Shown: piece by piece, positions 7,602 through 15,433 of the stretch
Numbering within the stretch: the stretch's first letter is position 1
How the letters are laid out: every line of letters begins with the position of its first letter
Source: DATMNI01 sp035570275
GTDB taxonomy: Bacteria; Acidobacteriota; Terriglobia; Bryobacterales; Bryobacteraceae
Length of the DNA: 64,000 nucleotides
NCBI GenBank assembly: GCA_035570275.1
Contig: DATMNI010000069.1
Span: 1 to 64,000 of the forward strand
Direction: 5' to 3'
Notes under the pieces: generated by a model
Told to the model about the DNA's origin: nothing
Seen by the model: the letters and a program-made list of their open reading frames with translations, nothing else
Database searches by the model: none
Translations under genes and position numbers: made by a program

Positions 7602-8563
7602 ACACAGAAGCTAAAGTGGGGACATTCGTAGTCATTTGTTCGATCCTGCTGGGTGTGACGGTTTACTACGTGGGTAATGAACAGTGGGGCCGCCATTTGA
7701 CGCCCTATAAGACTTACTTACGTTATGCCGGTGGAGTGGGTTCGGGGACGGAGGTCCTGTTCGGAGGCATCGAAGTTGGCCGAGTGACGGCAATTCGCGC
7801 TTGGGACCAGGATCCGACACAAATCGAAATCCTGCTTGACGTGAAAGAAGGCACGCCGCTGAACGAGAAGTCGGTGGCGAGGCTGGGTGCGGTGAGTCTG
7901 ATGAGCCCGCCGGCAATCGCGATCACGACGGGCGCTCCGGAGGCGCCGCGGCTCAAAGCGGGCCAGGCGATTGCTTCGCTGGAAACGGTGAGCATCGACG
8001 ATATGGCGCGGAAGATGGCCGGAATTGCGGACAACGCAGCGGACTTGATCACGCAATTGCAAGGCGAGCTGAAGACCATCAGCGGGCCCGCCGAGGCGCT
8101 GCTGGCCAACCTGAACGAAGCCACGGGACCAACCAACCGGAAGCAGATTGCCGGCATCCTGCAGCAAGTCAACGCGCTGGTGGTGCAACAGTCGCCCAAA
8201 CTCGACCGGATTACCGACCAGGTGCTGTTAGTAAGCCGGGACGCGGATTCGACCATCAAGAAGATCGGCCCCCTGGTGGATCGCACGGACGCGACCGTGG
8301 CTAACGTAAACTCGACCATCGATCAATTGCGCGACCCCATCCGGCAGGACCTGGCACAACTGCAATCCACGATGGAGCAGGCGAAGAACCTGATCGGCAG
8401 TATGCAGACCGTGGTGCGCGTCAACGACGAGAACCTCCGCCAGACCCTGGAGAATGTCCGCGTTGCGACGGAGAACATGGACCAGTTGAGCGACCAGGTG
8501 AAACAGCGGCCATGGAGCCTGGTAAGAATCCGTCAGCCGAAGGACCGCAAGGTGCCTCAATAA
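7598..8563 (+). CDS. mlaD: MCE-domain protein, MlaD-like
   Basis: 321 residues: a short cytoplasmic stretch, one membrane anchor (VGTFVVICSILLGVTVYYV), then an MCE domain (about 36-115) with GGVGSGTEVLFGGIEVGRVT. A long helical C-terminal part (about 130-300) is probably coiled coil. This is longer than E. coli MlaD (183 aa) and closer to the Mce/TGD2 type with an extended helical tail, which could span part of the periplasm. It starts with GTG overlapping the MlaF stop. It is the last gene of the operon. It binds lipid in the periplasm and hands it to the permease. The following 160 bp to the convergent kinase gene contain no clear terminator. Confidence 0.92.
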   Translation: MNTEAKVGTFVVICSILLGVTVYYVGNEQWGRHLTPYKTYLRYAGGVGSGTEVLFGGIEVGRVTAIRAWDQDPTQIEILLDVKEGTPLNEKSVARLGAVSLMSPPAIAITTGAPEAPRLKAGQAIASLETVSIDDMARKMAGIADNAADLITQLQGELKTISGPAEALLANLNEATGPTNRKQIAGILQQVNALVVQQSPKLDRITDQVLLVSRDADSTIKKIGPLVDRTDATVANVNSTIDQLRDPIRQDLAQLQSTMEQAKNLIGSMQTVVRVNDENLRQTLENVRVATENMDQLSDQVKQRPWSLVRIRQPKDRKVPQ

Positions 8564-8725
8564 GCTCCACGCCGATCGAATCTCACCGCCTGTACCCGTT
8601 GGGAGGGCCGCGGACCGGCGGCCGGCGTCGTCCGGATCGCTAACACTTCGAAAGAGGTTCAAGCGCGACTTGATCAAGTGACTGTGCCGGGTCTTGACGG
8701 AGCGTAAGGAAACGACAGCGTTTTG

Positions 8726-10183
8726 TTATCCCGAGAGGTGATGAGGGAGTGAGAACTCTGAAGCAAGACTGGTCGGGATGGACACTTGGACCTCCGTACC
8801 CACCGCTGGACTACTCAAGATTTTGAGCAGCCCGCCGATTCTGGTTGCCCGTTCCCGCATGCCTGCTAAACCCCAGTGCCCGTCACGCCCTTTTTCCAGC
8901 ATCTGCGGATCGATTCCACACCCGTTATCGCGAATCTGCACGTACAGCTCACTGTCGGAATATTCAAGCTCTAACTCGATGCGTTTCGCCCCGGAATGAC
9001 AAAATGCGTTAACCAGGGCCTCTCTGCCGATGCGGTAAATCTCATGCTGGATCTCTGGCGCCAACTGCTTTTGGCGGCCGGTGACCGTGACACGAAAATC
9101 GAAATCGGGCTGTACCTTGAGTTCGTCCTGAATGCGAGATAAAGCACCAACCAGGTCTGAGGTTTGGGAGCCCGGCGAGCGAAGGCCCTGTATCGCGTTG
9201 CGGCCCTCCACGATACCTTGCCTCATGATTTCAAGGATCCGATCCAACTGGTTTTTGACCGGTGAATCTTGGGCTACGCGAAGGACTGCCACACCCAGGT
9301 GCAATGAGGCGCTCTGGAAAGTTTGCAGGAGGGTGTCGTGAAGTTCCCGGGCAATTCGAGTGCGTTCCTCCAGGCGCACATTTTCCTCTACCAACGGGTT
9401 GTAGCGCGCCAGGAACCAGCGGTAGATGCCGTCTCTTCCACGCAATCTTGAATCATGTTCAAACGGCTCACCCGCGGCAATCCCCCGATCGCGCGCGGCT
9501 CGCATCCTCTCCAAATCGCCGGGATCAATAAGGCTGGCAACCGCGTCCCCGGACCGTAACTCCTCAAGGGTCAGAATTTCGCCGAACACGGACGCCCAGG
9601 CGGCCTTTTCACTCAGTGGGAGGTTCCCTTCGCCGAGGCTGCCGGTGGGACTCTGGCCGCCGCACAACTCGTGCCGCCGAACGTCATCGACCGCCCTGGC
9701 GACTCGATCCGCAACCAATAACATAAGCCGGGCCTCCTCGTCCGAACAGGGACAAGGGTATTCACTTCCCAGAAACATAGCGCCGATGCGCCGGTGAGCG
9801 GTGGTGATGGGAAGAGCCAGGCCGGACTCCAGACCGCGCTCGCTCAGCAATCGCCGGGAGCCTGAGAATCGAGCCTCCGGGTCCAGCTTTCGGACTACGG
9901 CGAATTGTTGATGTTCGAATGTCCAGGAAACGTGTGCCTGTTCGATGGGAACGTCTCGCGCGGCGGTCAGGGCCGAGCGATCCTCGCCGTCGGGAACGTA
10001 CCAACTCGCTTCGTTCGCGAGGTCCCGGTTCAGAAAAACGCTCATGTAATTGAAGTCCAAAACGGGGTGAAGATGAAATGGAAGAACTCGAAGGAGCCCC
10101 GCTACATCCCGTTGCACACTCAGGCAATCGGAAACGTGGAAGAGCGCTTCATAACGCGGGGCGAGCTGCGAGGAGTGGTTCAT
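8726..10183 (-). CDS. Sensor histidine kinase, GAF-PAS-HisKA_3-HATPase (NarL-type)
   Basis: Soluble kinase with no membrane helix. A GAF domain covers about residues 10-165 (RYEALFHVSDCLSVQRDVAG to ARLMLLVADRVARAVDDV). A PAS_3 half-domain follows (DPGDLERMRAARDRG, then GIYRWFLARYNPL). The HisKA_3 box is EERTRIARELHDTLLQTFQ with the phosphoacceptor His, and HATPase_c has REALVNAFCHSGA (N box), DNGCGIDP (G1) and GHWGLAGMRERA (G2). A start 168 bp further upstream (10351) stays in frame, but that extension is Arg/Gly-rich and unlike the family; neither start has a good Shine-Dalgarno. No response regulator is adjacent, so it is an orphan kinase. It is divergent from the TPR regulator at 10592. 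Confidence 0.88.
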   Translation of the reverse strand: MNHSSQLAPRYEALFHVSDCLSVQRDVAGLLRVLPFHLHPVLDFNYMSVFLNRDLANEASWYVPDGEDRSALTAARDVPIEQAHVSWTFEHQQFAVVRKLDPEARFSGSRRLLSERGLESGLALPITTAHRRIGAMFLGSEYPCPCSDEEARLMLLVADRVARAVDDVRRHELCGGQSPTGSLGEGNLPLSEKAAWASVFGEILTLEELRSGDAVASLIDPGDLERMRAARDRGIAAGEPFEHDSRLRGRDGIYRWFLARYNPLVEENVRLEERTRIARELHDTLLQTFQSASLHLGVAVLRVAQDSPVKNQLDRILEIMRQGIVEGRNAIQGLRSPGSQTSDLVGALSRIQDELKVQPDFDFRVTVTGRQKQLAPEIQHEIYRIGREALVNAFCHSGAKRIELELEYSDSELYVQIRDNGCGIDPQMLEKGRDGHWGLAGMRERATRIGGLLKILSSPAVGTEVQVSIPTSLASEFSLPHHLSG

Positions 10184-10481
10184 ACGGCGTACCAGACAAA
10201 CCGGTTCCACCGCCGGCCTCCAGGAGGCACGGCCAAGATCGTGCGGCCGCGTCTGCCGCTCCTCGGGATTGCGGACCAGGGCTTCCTTCCACGCGTCGCT
10301 CGCGCGTGCCGGATAAAATCCGCCTCCGCCATCATTTTCCCTCCCTCCCATCCACTGGTTCGGATGTTTTTCCGCGAACCGTGATCAAAGAGTAGTCCGG
10401 TTCCGAAGGAAGAGGAATGTTCGGAACAGTTCAGCAGCCGGTCTGCATATCGGGGATCTCCCTCGGAGCCTCCGGTGACGG

Positions 10482-10508
10482 ACTTAACCCGAAAGTGATC
10501 GGTTAAGT
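10482..10508. promoter_or_regulatory. Inverted repeat in the divergent promoter region
   Basis: ACTTAACC (10482-10489) and GGTTAAGT (10501-10508) form a perfect 8-bp inverted repeat with an 11-bp spacer, between the histidine kinase and the TPR regulator, which are read away from each other. Nearby, GTTAAGGCC is repeated (about 10548-10567). A shared operator is plausible; the binding protein is unknown. Confidence 0.35.
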
Positions 10509-10591
10509 GCTTGCTTGCCGCAGATTTACGAGTATCCTCCAGGCACCGTTAAGGCCTGTTAAGGCCCGTTCAGCGGTACAATACTTACGGA

Positions 10592-12535
10592 ATGCTGGAG
10601 GAAAACCAATCCTTGAAGCCGTCTGAACTCAGCCCTAAACAAGCTGGTTCCATTCGTGACGAGCTGCAATTGGTGATAGCGAGCAAGGCGTTTGCAGGGA
10701 CCAGGCGATGCCAGGATTTTCTCCGGCTGACCGTAGAGCATGCCTTGGCCGGCCGGCTCGATTCTCTCCGTGAGCGCATGATCGGGGCGGAAATGTTCGG
10801 ACGCCCGGTCGGCTACGACACTTCCAACGATGCCGTCGTCCGCGTGAGAGCCACCGAGGTTAGGAAAAGGCTGGCTCAATACTATTCGGAGGCCGCCCAA
10901 CCTCCGGCCGTCCGTATCGAGCTTCCTTCGGGGTCTTATGTGCCCAGGTTCCATTGGGAATCCTTGGAAAAACCGGCCGGGCCGCCCAAGGAAGCCGGGT
11001 CCCTGACTTCGGCGGAACAGGCCGGAGAAAAGCCAGCACCGCTTCGTGCCGCCGGGGAGAAATCATGGCGCAAGCTTTCGGTGCTGGCGGGTACGCTGGC
11101 AGCCCTGGCTCTGATTGCGGCGATGGGTTTTATCACATGGAAGAAGCTCGATGCCAGGCTCCGGATTCGCTCCATCGCGATCCTGCCTCTTCGGAATCTC
11201 TCGGGCGATTCAAAGCAGGAATACTTCGCCGAGGGCATGACGGAGGAATTGATTGCCGCCCTGGGCCAGGTTTCCGCGTTGCGCGTCATTTCCCGGACCT
11301 CGACGATGACTTATAAGGGCACCAAGAAGGCCTTGCCCGAAATCGCCCGGGAATTGGCGGTCGACGGCGTAGTAGAAGGGTCCGTGGCGCGCGAGGGCAA
11401 CCAGGTACGGATCACCGCTCAGTTGATCGACGCCCGAACTGATCGTCACATCTGGGCGCGCAGCTACACGCGCAGTCTGACCAGCGTTCTTGCATTGCAG
11501 GGCGAGGTGGCGCGGGCGATTGCCGATGCCATCCGGATCCAGGTGACGCCGCAGGAGCAGACCCGCCTGGCACGCGCCCGCCCCGTCAATGCAGACGCCC
11601 AGGAGCTGTACCTGCTGGGAAAGTACAGTATGAATCAGGGAGATCCCAGGAATGCCACCGTCTACTTCCAGAAAGCCCTTGCCATAGACCCGGACTACGC
11701 GCAGGCGCACGCCGGACTGGCCGATAGCTTCGGCGGGATGGGTGGGGCCGGTTTTATGGCCTATTCCGAGGCATTTACCAATGAGAGGACTGAGGCAGCC
11801 AGTGCCATCGCAATCGATGACGCTCTCCCGGAAGGGCATGTTGAGCTGGCACGAGCCGCGGCGAATCTGGACTGGGACTGGGCCACTCAGGAAAAGGAGC
11901 TGAAACGAGCGCTAGAGCTGAATCCGAACGACGCCTCAACCCATATGGCGTACGCCGATCGCTTTGAGAAATCTGGCCGTATTCCCGAAGCGCTGGCTGA
12001 GATGAAGCTCGCGCTGGACCTCGATCCGGTTTCCACTCGCTCCCTCTCGAATGCGGGATATATTTATTACTATGCTCGGCAGTACGACCAGGTGCTGGCG
12101 CTGCTGAAAAGGGTCTACGCGCTGACTCCCGACTCCGCTGGAGTTTTTCTCCACTGGGGTTTTATACCGGGCGTGACTTACACCGAGAAGGGCATGTACG
12201 AGGAGGCCATCAGGAATTTTCAAAAGCTAGGCGATAAGCCTCACGCTTTGGGCCACATGGGGAATGCTTACGCCCGGGCGGGCCGGGTAGCGGAGGCGCG
12301 CGCGATCATTCCCAGACTAGAACAGGATGTGCGTAAAGATGGCGTTGGCTGGTATGAGACAGCGCTGGTCTACGCCGGCCTGGGAGAGAAGGACGAGGCG
12401 TTTGCATGGCTCGAAAAAGCTTATGGAGCGCACGACAAAGGGCTGACTTATATCAGAATCGATCCCTGCCTCGACCCTTTGCGCTCGGACCCGCGCTTCG
12501 CCAATCTGGAACGGCGTGTCGGCCTGCCGCCGTAA
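10592..12535 (+). CDS. TolB-like/TPR signalling protein with an N-terminal DNA-binding-like domain
   Basis: 647 residues in four parts. Residues 15-125 (CQDFLRLTVEHALAGRLDSL, then DAVVRVRATEVRKRLAQYY and IELPSGSYVPRF) match a conserved N-terminal domain common in Acidobacteriota regulators. A membrane helix spans about 165-185 (VLAGTLAALALIAAMGFI). A TolB/FlgO-type domain follows: SIAILPLRNLSGDSKQEYFA, then EGMTEELIAALGQVSALRVI. Finally about six TPR repeats run from 335 to the end (TVYFQKALAIDPDYAQAHAG). The topology puts the N-terminal domain in the cytoplasm and the TPRs in the periplasm, like ToxR/CadC regulators. The function is unknown; a membrane-bound signal transducer is inferred. 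Confidence 0.8.
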   Translation: MLEENQSLKPSELSPKQAGSIRDELQLVIASKAFAGTRRCQDFLRLTVEHALAGRLDSLRERMIGAEMFGRPVGYDTSNDAVVRVRATEVRKRLAQYYSEAAQPPAVRIELPSGSYVPRFHWESLEKPAGPPKEAGSLTSAEQAGEKPAPLRAAGEKSWRKLSVLAGTLAALALIAAMGFITWKKLDARLRIRSIAILPLRNLSGDSKQEYFAEGMTEELIAALGQVSALRVISRTSTMTYKGTKKALPEIARELAVDGVVEGSVAREGNQVRITAQLIDARTDRHIWARSYTRSLTSVLALQGEVARAIADAIRIQVTPQEQTRLARARPVNADAQELYLLGKYSMNQGDPRNATVYFQKALAIDPDYAQAHAGLADSFGGMGGAGFMAYSEAFTNERTEAASAIAIDDALPEGHVELARAAANLDWDWATQEKELKRALELNPNDASTHMAYADRFEKSGRIPEALAEMKLALDLDPVSTRSLSNAGYIYYYARQYDQVLALLKRVYALTPDSAGVFLHWGFIPGVTYTEKGMYEEAIRNFQKLGDKPHALGHMGNAYARAGRVAEARAIIPRLEQDVRKDGVGWYETALVYAGLGEKDEAFAWLEKAYGAHDKGLTYIRIDPCLDPLRSDPRFANLERRVGLPP

Positions 12536-12559
12536 GCCCCGGCCAGATCGATTTGCCGG

Positions 12560-12868
12560 CCGGGCTTCGAACCGGTGCGCACGCCCTCCGACTGGTTAAG
12601 CCGCGACCCGGCGACGGTGGATGCGTTCCTGAAGGAACTGTTGTGTTTCGGATGGCTGCAACCACCGGCGACCGAATCCTTTTTTCGCTGCCGCGCCCCG
12701 CACTGGCCGATCCGGGCCGGCTCGGCCAGATCCGCCGCCATCTGCCGGTCTATGTGTTTTCGGGTACCAAAAATCCCGTCGGCCAGCAGCTCGCGGGGGT
12801 GCCGGTTCTGATTGGGCGCTATCGTACAGCCGGTGTCTCACGAAATGCTGAACGAGATCAATCGACCT
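12560..12868 (+). pseudogene. C-terminal remnant of an alpha/beta hydrolase (lysophospholipase-like)
   Basis: Two frames carry consecutive pieces. The first reads TPSDWLSRDPATVDAFLKE and CFGWLQPPATESFF. After a T-run near 12680 the next frame reads LADPGRLGQIRRHLPVYVFS, then NPVGQQLAGVPVLIGRYRTA. Another shift gives SHEMLNEINRP at the end. In serine-aminopeptidase-like hydrolases the same order holds: FDWLSRD, LPVYVFSG-x-DPVG with the catalytic Asp, and HEMLNE with the catalytic His. The N-terminal half with the nucleophilic Ser is absent, the catalytic Asp position reads Asn (KNPVG), and the segment before the His is deleted. It is dead. Confidence 0.65.
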
Positions 12869-13400
12869 AGTCCGTTCGAATCTGTTTTGCGATGACTCTC
12901 CGAGGTGCTTTCCGGGTCAGGCTGCCAGGCGTAGCAGGGGGAGAATCAGGCGGGTAGGGCCGCTTGCGGTTGGTCAGGGTGTTGATGTACTGAATGAAAG
13001 CGCTGTCGTGGGAGAACTCCGGCGCCACTCGTACCCATTCGCGTTCGAATAACGGGCCCCGTAAAGTGCGCTTGATTTCGCGCTCCCAAATGAGCCAGAG
13101 TTGTCTCGAGATGTATCCGCTCTTGTGAAGGTAGTAGACGTCGGAAATGAACTGAATGCAGTATAGAGTGCAGTCGGTCAATTCCTGGCTGGGCGGCGGC
13201 AGCGGTTGACCGGGATTGCGGTTCGCCAGCCACGCCTCGGTCGGAAACAAGCGGAGAAGGTCATCAAATCGGCGGGAGAACTCAATGAACATCTGCGCGT
13301 TGAGTTGCCGGCGCTGGTTGCGGAGGGCCACGCCGATCCCCAGGGTCCCAATCAAGAGGGGCACGGCCTGCCCGAGTTGTACCAGGATTTCAGCGGCCAT
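12867..13400 (-). CDS. Hypothetical protein with one membrane helix
   Basis: 177 residues (186 if the upstream start at 13427 is used). One hydrophobic segment near the N-terminus (QLGQAVPLLIGTLGIGVAL) is followed by RNQRRQLNAQMFIEFSRRFD and a mostly helical cytoplasmic part. The layout resembles DUF4760-like proteins: a short anchor and an amphipathic helical body whose function is unknown. The tail is rich in Arg, Lys and Pro. The gene is immediately downstream of a radical SAM gene on the same strand (about 115 bp). Its first codons (MAAEILVQLGQ) match those of a reading frame upstream of the radical SAM gene (MTTEFLVQPGQ at 15090), pointing to a local duplication. Confidence 0.6.
   Translation of the reverse strand: MAAEILVQLGQAVPLLIGTLGIGVALRNQRRQLNAQMFIEFSRRFDDLLRLFPTEAWLANRNPGQPLPPPSQELTDCTLYCIQFISDVYYLHKSGYISRQLWLIWEREIKRTLRGPLFEREWVRVAPEFSHDSAFIQYINTLTNRKRPYPPDSPPATPGSLTRKAPRRVIAKQIRTD
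13367..13400. repeat. 34-bp segment duplicated at 15057-15090
   Basis: These 34 bp match 15057-15090 at 29 positions. Read leftward they encode the first codons of the gene at 13400 (MAAEILVQLGQ) and MTTEFLVQPGQ at 15090. The copies flank the radical SAM gene. Beyond about 15 codons the sequences diverge. Confidence 0.55.
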
Positions 13401-13514
13401 TTCCGGGGCCTCCACTTGGAGAAACAAGCATCGTCAGTGGGAAAGAGCCTTCCACACTTCGGGTTGTTTGCAGGGATTTCACGGTATGGTTTTGGAAACC
13501 CGCGCTGTCAGGCT

Positions 13515-14894
13515 TCAGTCCTCGAAACTGCGAATGCCGCCCTGAAATTTGTTTTTTGCATTCGACCACAGCCACTTGATCACCCGGGCGTCGTTGTAGC
13601 AGTATGCCAGGTTGTGGTTCAACGTGGAAAAGCAATGCCGCTGGCAGGTTGTTTTCATCGAGGCGAGTTGTTTCTGGTCAAAGTTTGGGTGGTCGATATT
13701 TCCCCAGTCATAGGTCGCTCCGTACATAGGAAAACAGGGGGCCACGGTGCCATCGGTGCGAATGATCACGTTGTTCTGGCCGGCACGGCAATTCCATTCC
13801 GCGAACTGCAGTTCCCCGTTGTTCTGGATGATGCCGGGCATGGCGGCCAGGACGTCCGCCTGTTCTCCATTCCCGCTGGTGCCATCACCGTTCCAGCCAT
13901 ATTCCTTTAGGTCCAGCCCCGAGGACATTCGCAAAAAGGCCTTGATCTCCCCCAGCCGCTGCACCGAGTTCACCATCTGGTAGCCCGCTTTGTTTTTGGC
14001 GATGAGCCAATCGACCAGCGCGTCGATCTCGCGCCAGTCTTCGGGCCGGATGTACGTCGGGTTATCGTAGAGATGTTTGAAGTGGTCGTCTTGTTCGAGC
14101 ATCGGGGTTTCGTTGATATGGTAGTCGGTGGCCACACGATGATCGTGAGCGTACTCCGTCAGCATCCGGACGTCTTGGGTATTATTACGGCAGATGTTGA
14201 TATTGAAGAAGACGACATACCTGTAGACATATTGTTTGCGCAGGATGTGCTCCAGGTTCTTTTCGGCCGGCATTAGGGCTTTGGGAAGGCTGGGCTTGAG
14301 ATCCCAGGAGTCCAGGGCGAAGTTGAAGGCCGATACGCCCGCATCTCCCAGGCGGTCGGCCAACTCCGGACGGAGCAGACGGCCGTTGGTAGCGACGTAT
14401 ACCCAAAATCCTTTCTTCGCCGCGTAGTAAACCACTTTATGGACAAAGTCCGGCCGCAGGAGCGGTTCGCCGCCCATTAGGGCCAGGACGCGGCAGCCGT
14501 GGTCGTACAGCCAGTCGATGGAGCGCCTGGCGACGTCTTCGGTCATTCCCTTGACCTGGTTGTTGTAGGACCAGCAATACCAACAGTCGAGATTGCATTT
14601 GTATTCGACAAAGAGATAGGCGGTAATCGGATGGAGTTGGCCTGGCATGACGCGCGACCGTAAGTAAGGGTACAGCCAGCCCCGCGCCACGCGATTGATA
14701 TCCTTTGCGGCCCACTTACGCTTCTCCGGTGGGACTTCCGGTCCCGGATCGTTCAGACGCTCGGGGAACTGCGGGAAGACGGGCTGCGGAAGGCTTAGCC
14801 CTCTGGGTTCGGCTGGCGCCGGCGGGCGTTGGTTCGAATTCACCAGCAAGTCGTGGATCGCAACGTCGATACGAAATTTCTCGGCTGTGGCCAT
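13515..14894 (-). CDS. Radical SAM protein with SPASM-like C-terminal domain
   Basis: 459 residues. The radical SAM cluster motif is CNLDCWYC (CxxxCxxC) at about residues 97-104, preceded by ITAYLFVEYK. The GGEPLLRPDF motif follows, as in the SAM-binding barrel. The C-terminal third holds extra cysteines (WNCRAGQNNVIIRTDGTVAP, then CFPMYG, CQRHC and a CY near the end), typical of SPASM domains that bind one or two auxiliary clusters. Such enzymes modify peptides or small molecules; the substrate is not evident. The start at 14894 has only a weak GAGG 11 bp upstream. The 90-residue N-terminal extension is Pro-rich. The neighbour downstream is the membrane-anchored protein at 12867. Confidence 0.85.
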   Translation of the reverse strand: MATAEKFRIDVAIHDLLVNSNQRPPAPAEPRGLSLPQPVFPQFPERLNDPGPEVPPEKRKWAAKDINRVARGWLYPYLRSRVMPGQLHPITAYLFVEYKCNLDCWYCWSYNNQVKGMTEDVARRSIDWLYDHGCRVLALMGGEPLLRPDFVHKVVYYAAKKGFWVYVATNGRLLRPELADRLGDAGVSAFNFALDSWDLKPSLPKALMPAEKNLEHILRKQYVYRYVVFFNINICRNNTQDVRMLTEYAHDHRVATDYHINETPMLEQDDHFKHLYDNPTYIRPEDWREIDALVDWLIAKNKAGYQMVNSVQRLGEIKAFLRMSSGLDLKEYGWNGDGTSGNGEQADVLAAMPGIIQNNGELQFAEWNCRAGQNNVIIRTDGTVAPCFPMYGATYDWGNIDHPNFDQKQLASMKTTCQRHCFSTLNHNLAYCYNDARVIKWLWSNAKNKFQGGIRSFED

Positions 14895-14895
14895 G

Positions 14896-15090
14896 GTAGG
14901 GGGTACCTCGCAAGAACGAATATTTTGGTTTTCGGCACAGACGCCTGGACGAACCCGTTCCTACGGAACCGGTTAACGTCAGAGTGATGCCTCCAGCGCT
15001 CAACGCGCTCTGGCGGACGACTCCCAGGACTTCGGGCAGTCTAACTTCCATTTCGTCCTGCCCGGGTTGTACCAGGAATTCAGTAGTCAT
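14896..15090 (-). other. Possible small ORF upstream of the radical SAM gene
   Basis: A leftward frame opens with ATG at 15090 (MTTEFLVQPGQDEMEVRLPE) and continues with VLGVVRQSALSAGGITLTLT and GSVGTGSSRR. It stays open into the radical SAM gene to 14716 in another frame, so its real end is uncertain. The start resembles that of the gene at 13400. It could be a decayed duplicate or a small peptide made with the radical SAM enzyme; there are no Cys-rich or leader-like features to favour a precursor peptide. Confidence 0.3.
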
Positions 15091-15130
15091 CACTGTATAA
15101 GATCGCTCCAAGCGCCGGAATGTTTGCAGG

Positions 15131-15375
15131 CGCCAACAAAGAGCTCGATCTCGTGCCGTCATCAATGGAACGGGAGGCCGTTGTGCTCTATCGCCTCTCA
15201 TGCGCTAGCGTCGCGTTTGCTTTTTTCGTCTCTCTCGCCTGGTCGCAGCCTTCGCCGGCCGGCAATGACGACCGCCGACATTTGAGAGCAAGCGGATTCC
15301 TGGCATCATTCCCAACTACCCGAGCTACCCCAGCCCGCAAGCGCCGGCACCCGAGGCAAAGTTTGAAACCCGGAT
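15131..15375 (+). pseudogene. Truncated, decayed copy of the 17062-17766 gene
   Basis: The sequence aligns with the first third of the gene at 17062, including its upstream leader (GGCGCCAACAAA, then the stretch encoding YRLSCASVA at about 15190). It then continues with KRIPGIIPNYPSYPSP in a shifted frame and breaks off at AKFETR, where the intact gene has GEKFKLA. The copy has lost its start context, carries frameshifts and lacks the rest of the gene. It sits directly upstream of another family member at 15434, so this is a tandem family. Confidence 0.7.
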
Positions 15376-15433
15376 AACACCAAAATCCAACATTTTTCCG
15401 CTCTTGCGGCTCTTATATAACGAGGTCATACAC

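Noticed and set aside
14716..15201. Long minus-strand frame crossing the radical SAM start, as a single gene
   Set aside because: The overlap with the radical SAM gene of about 180 bp in a different frame is implausible for a real gene; only its first part up to the overlap was kept as a doubtful ORF.
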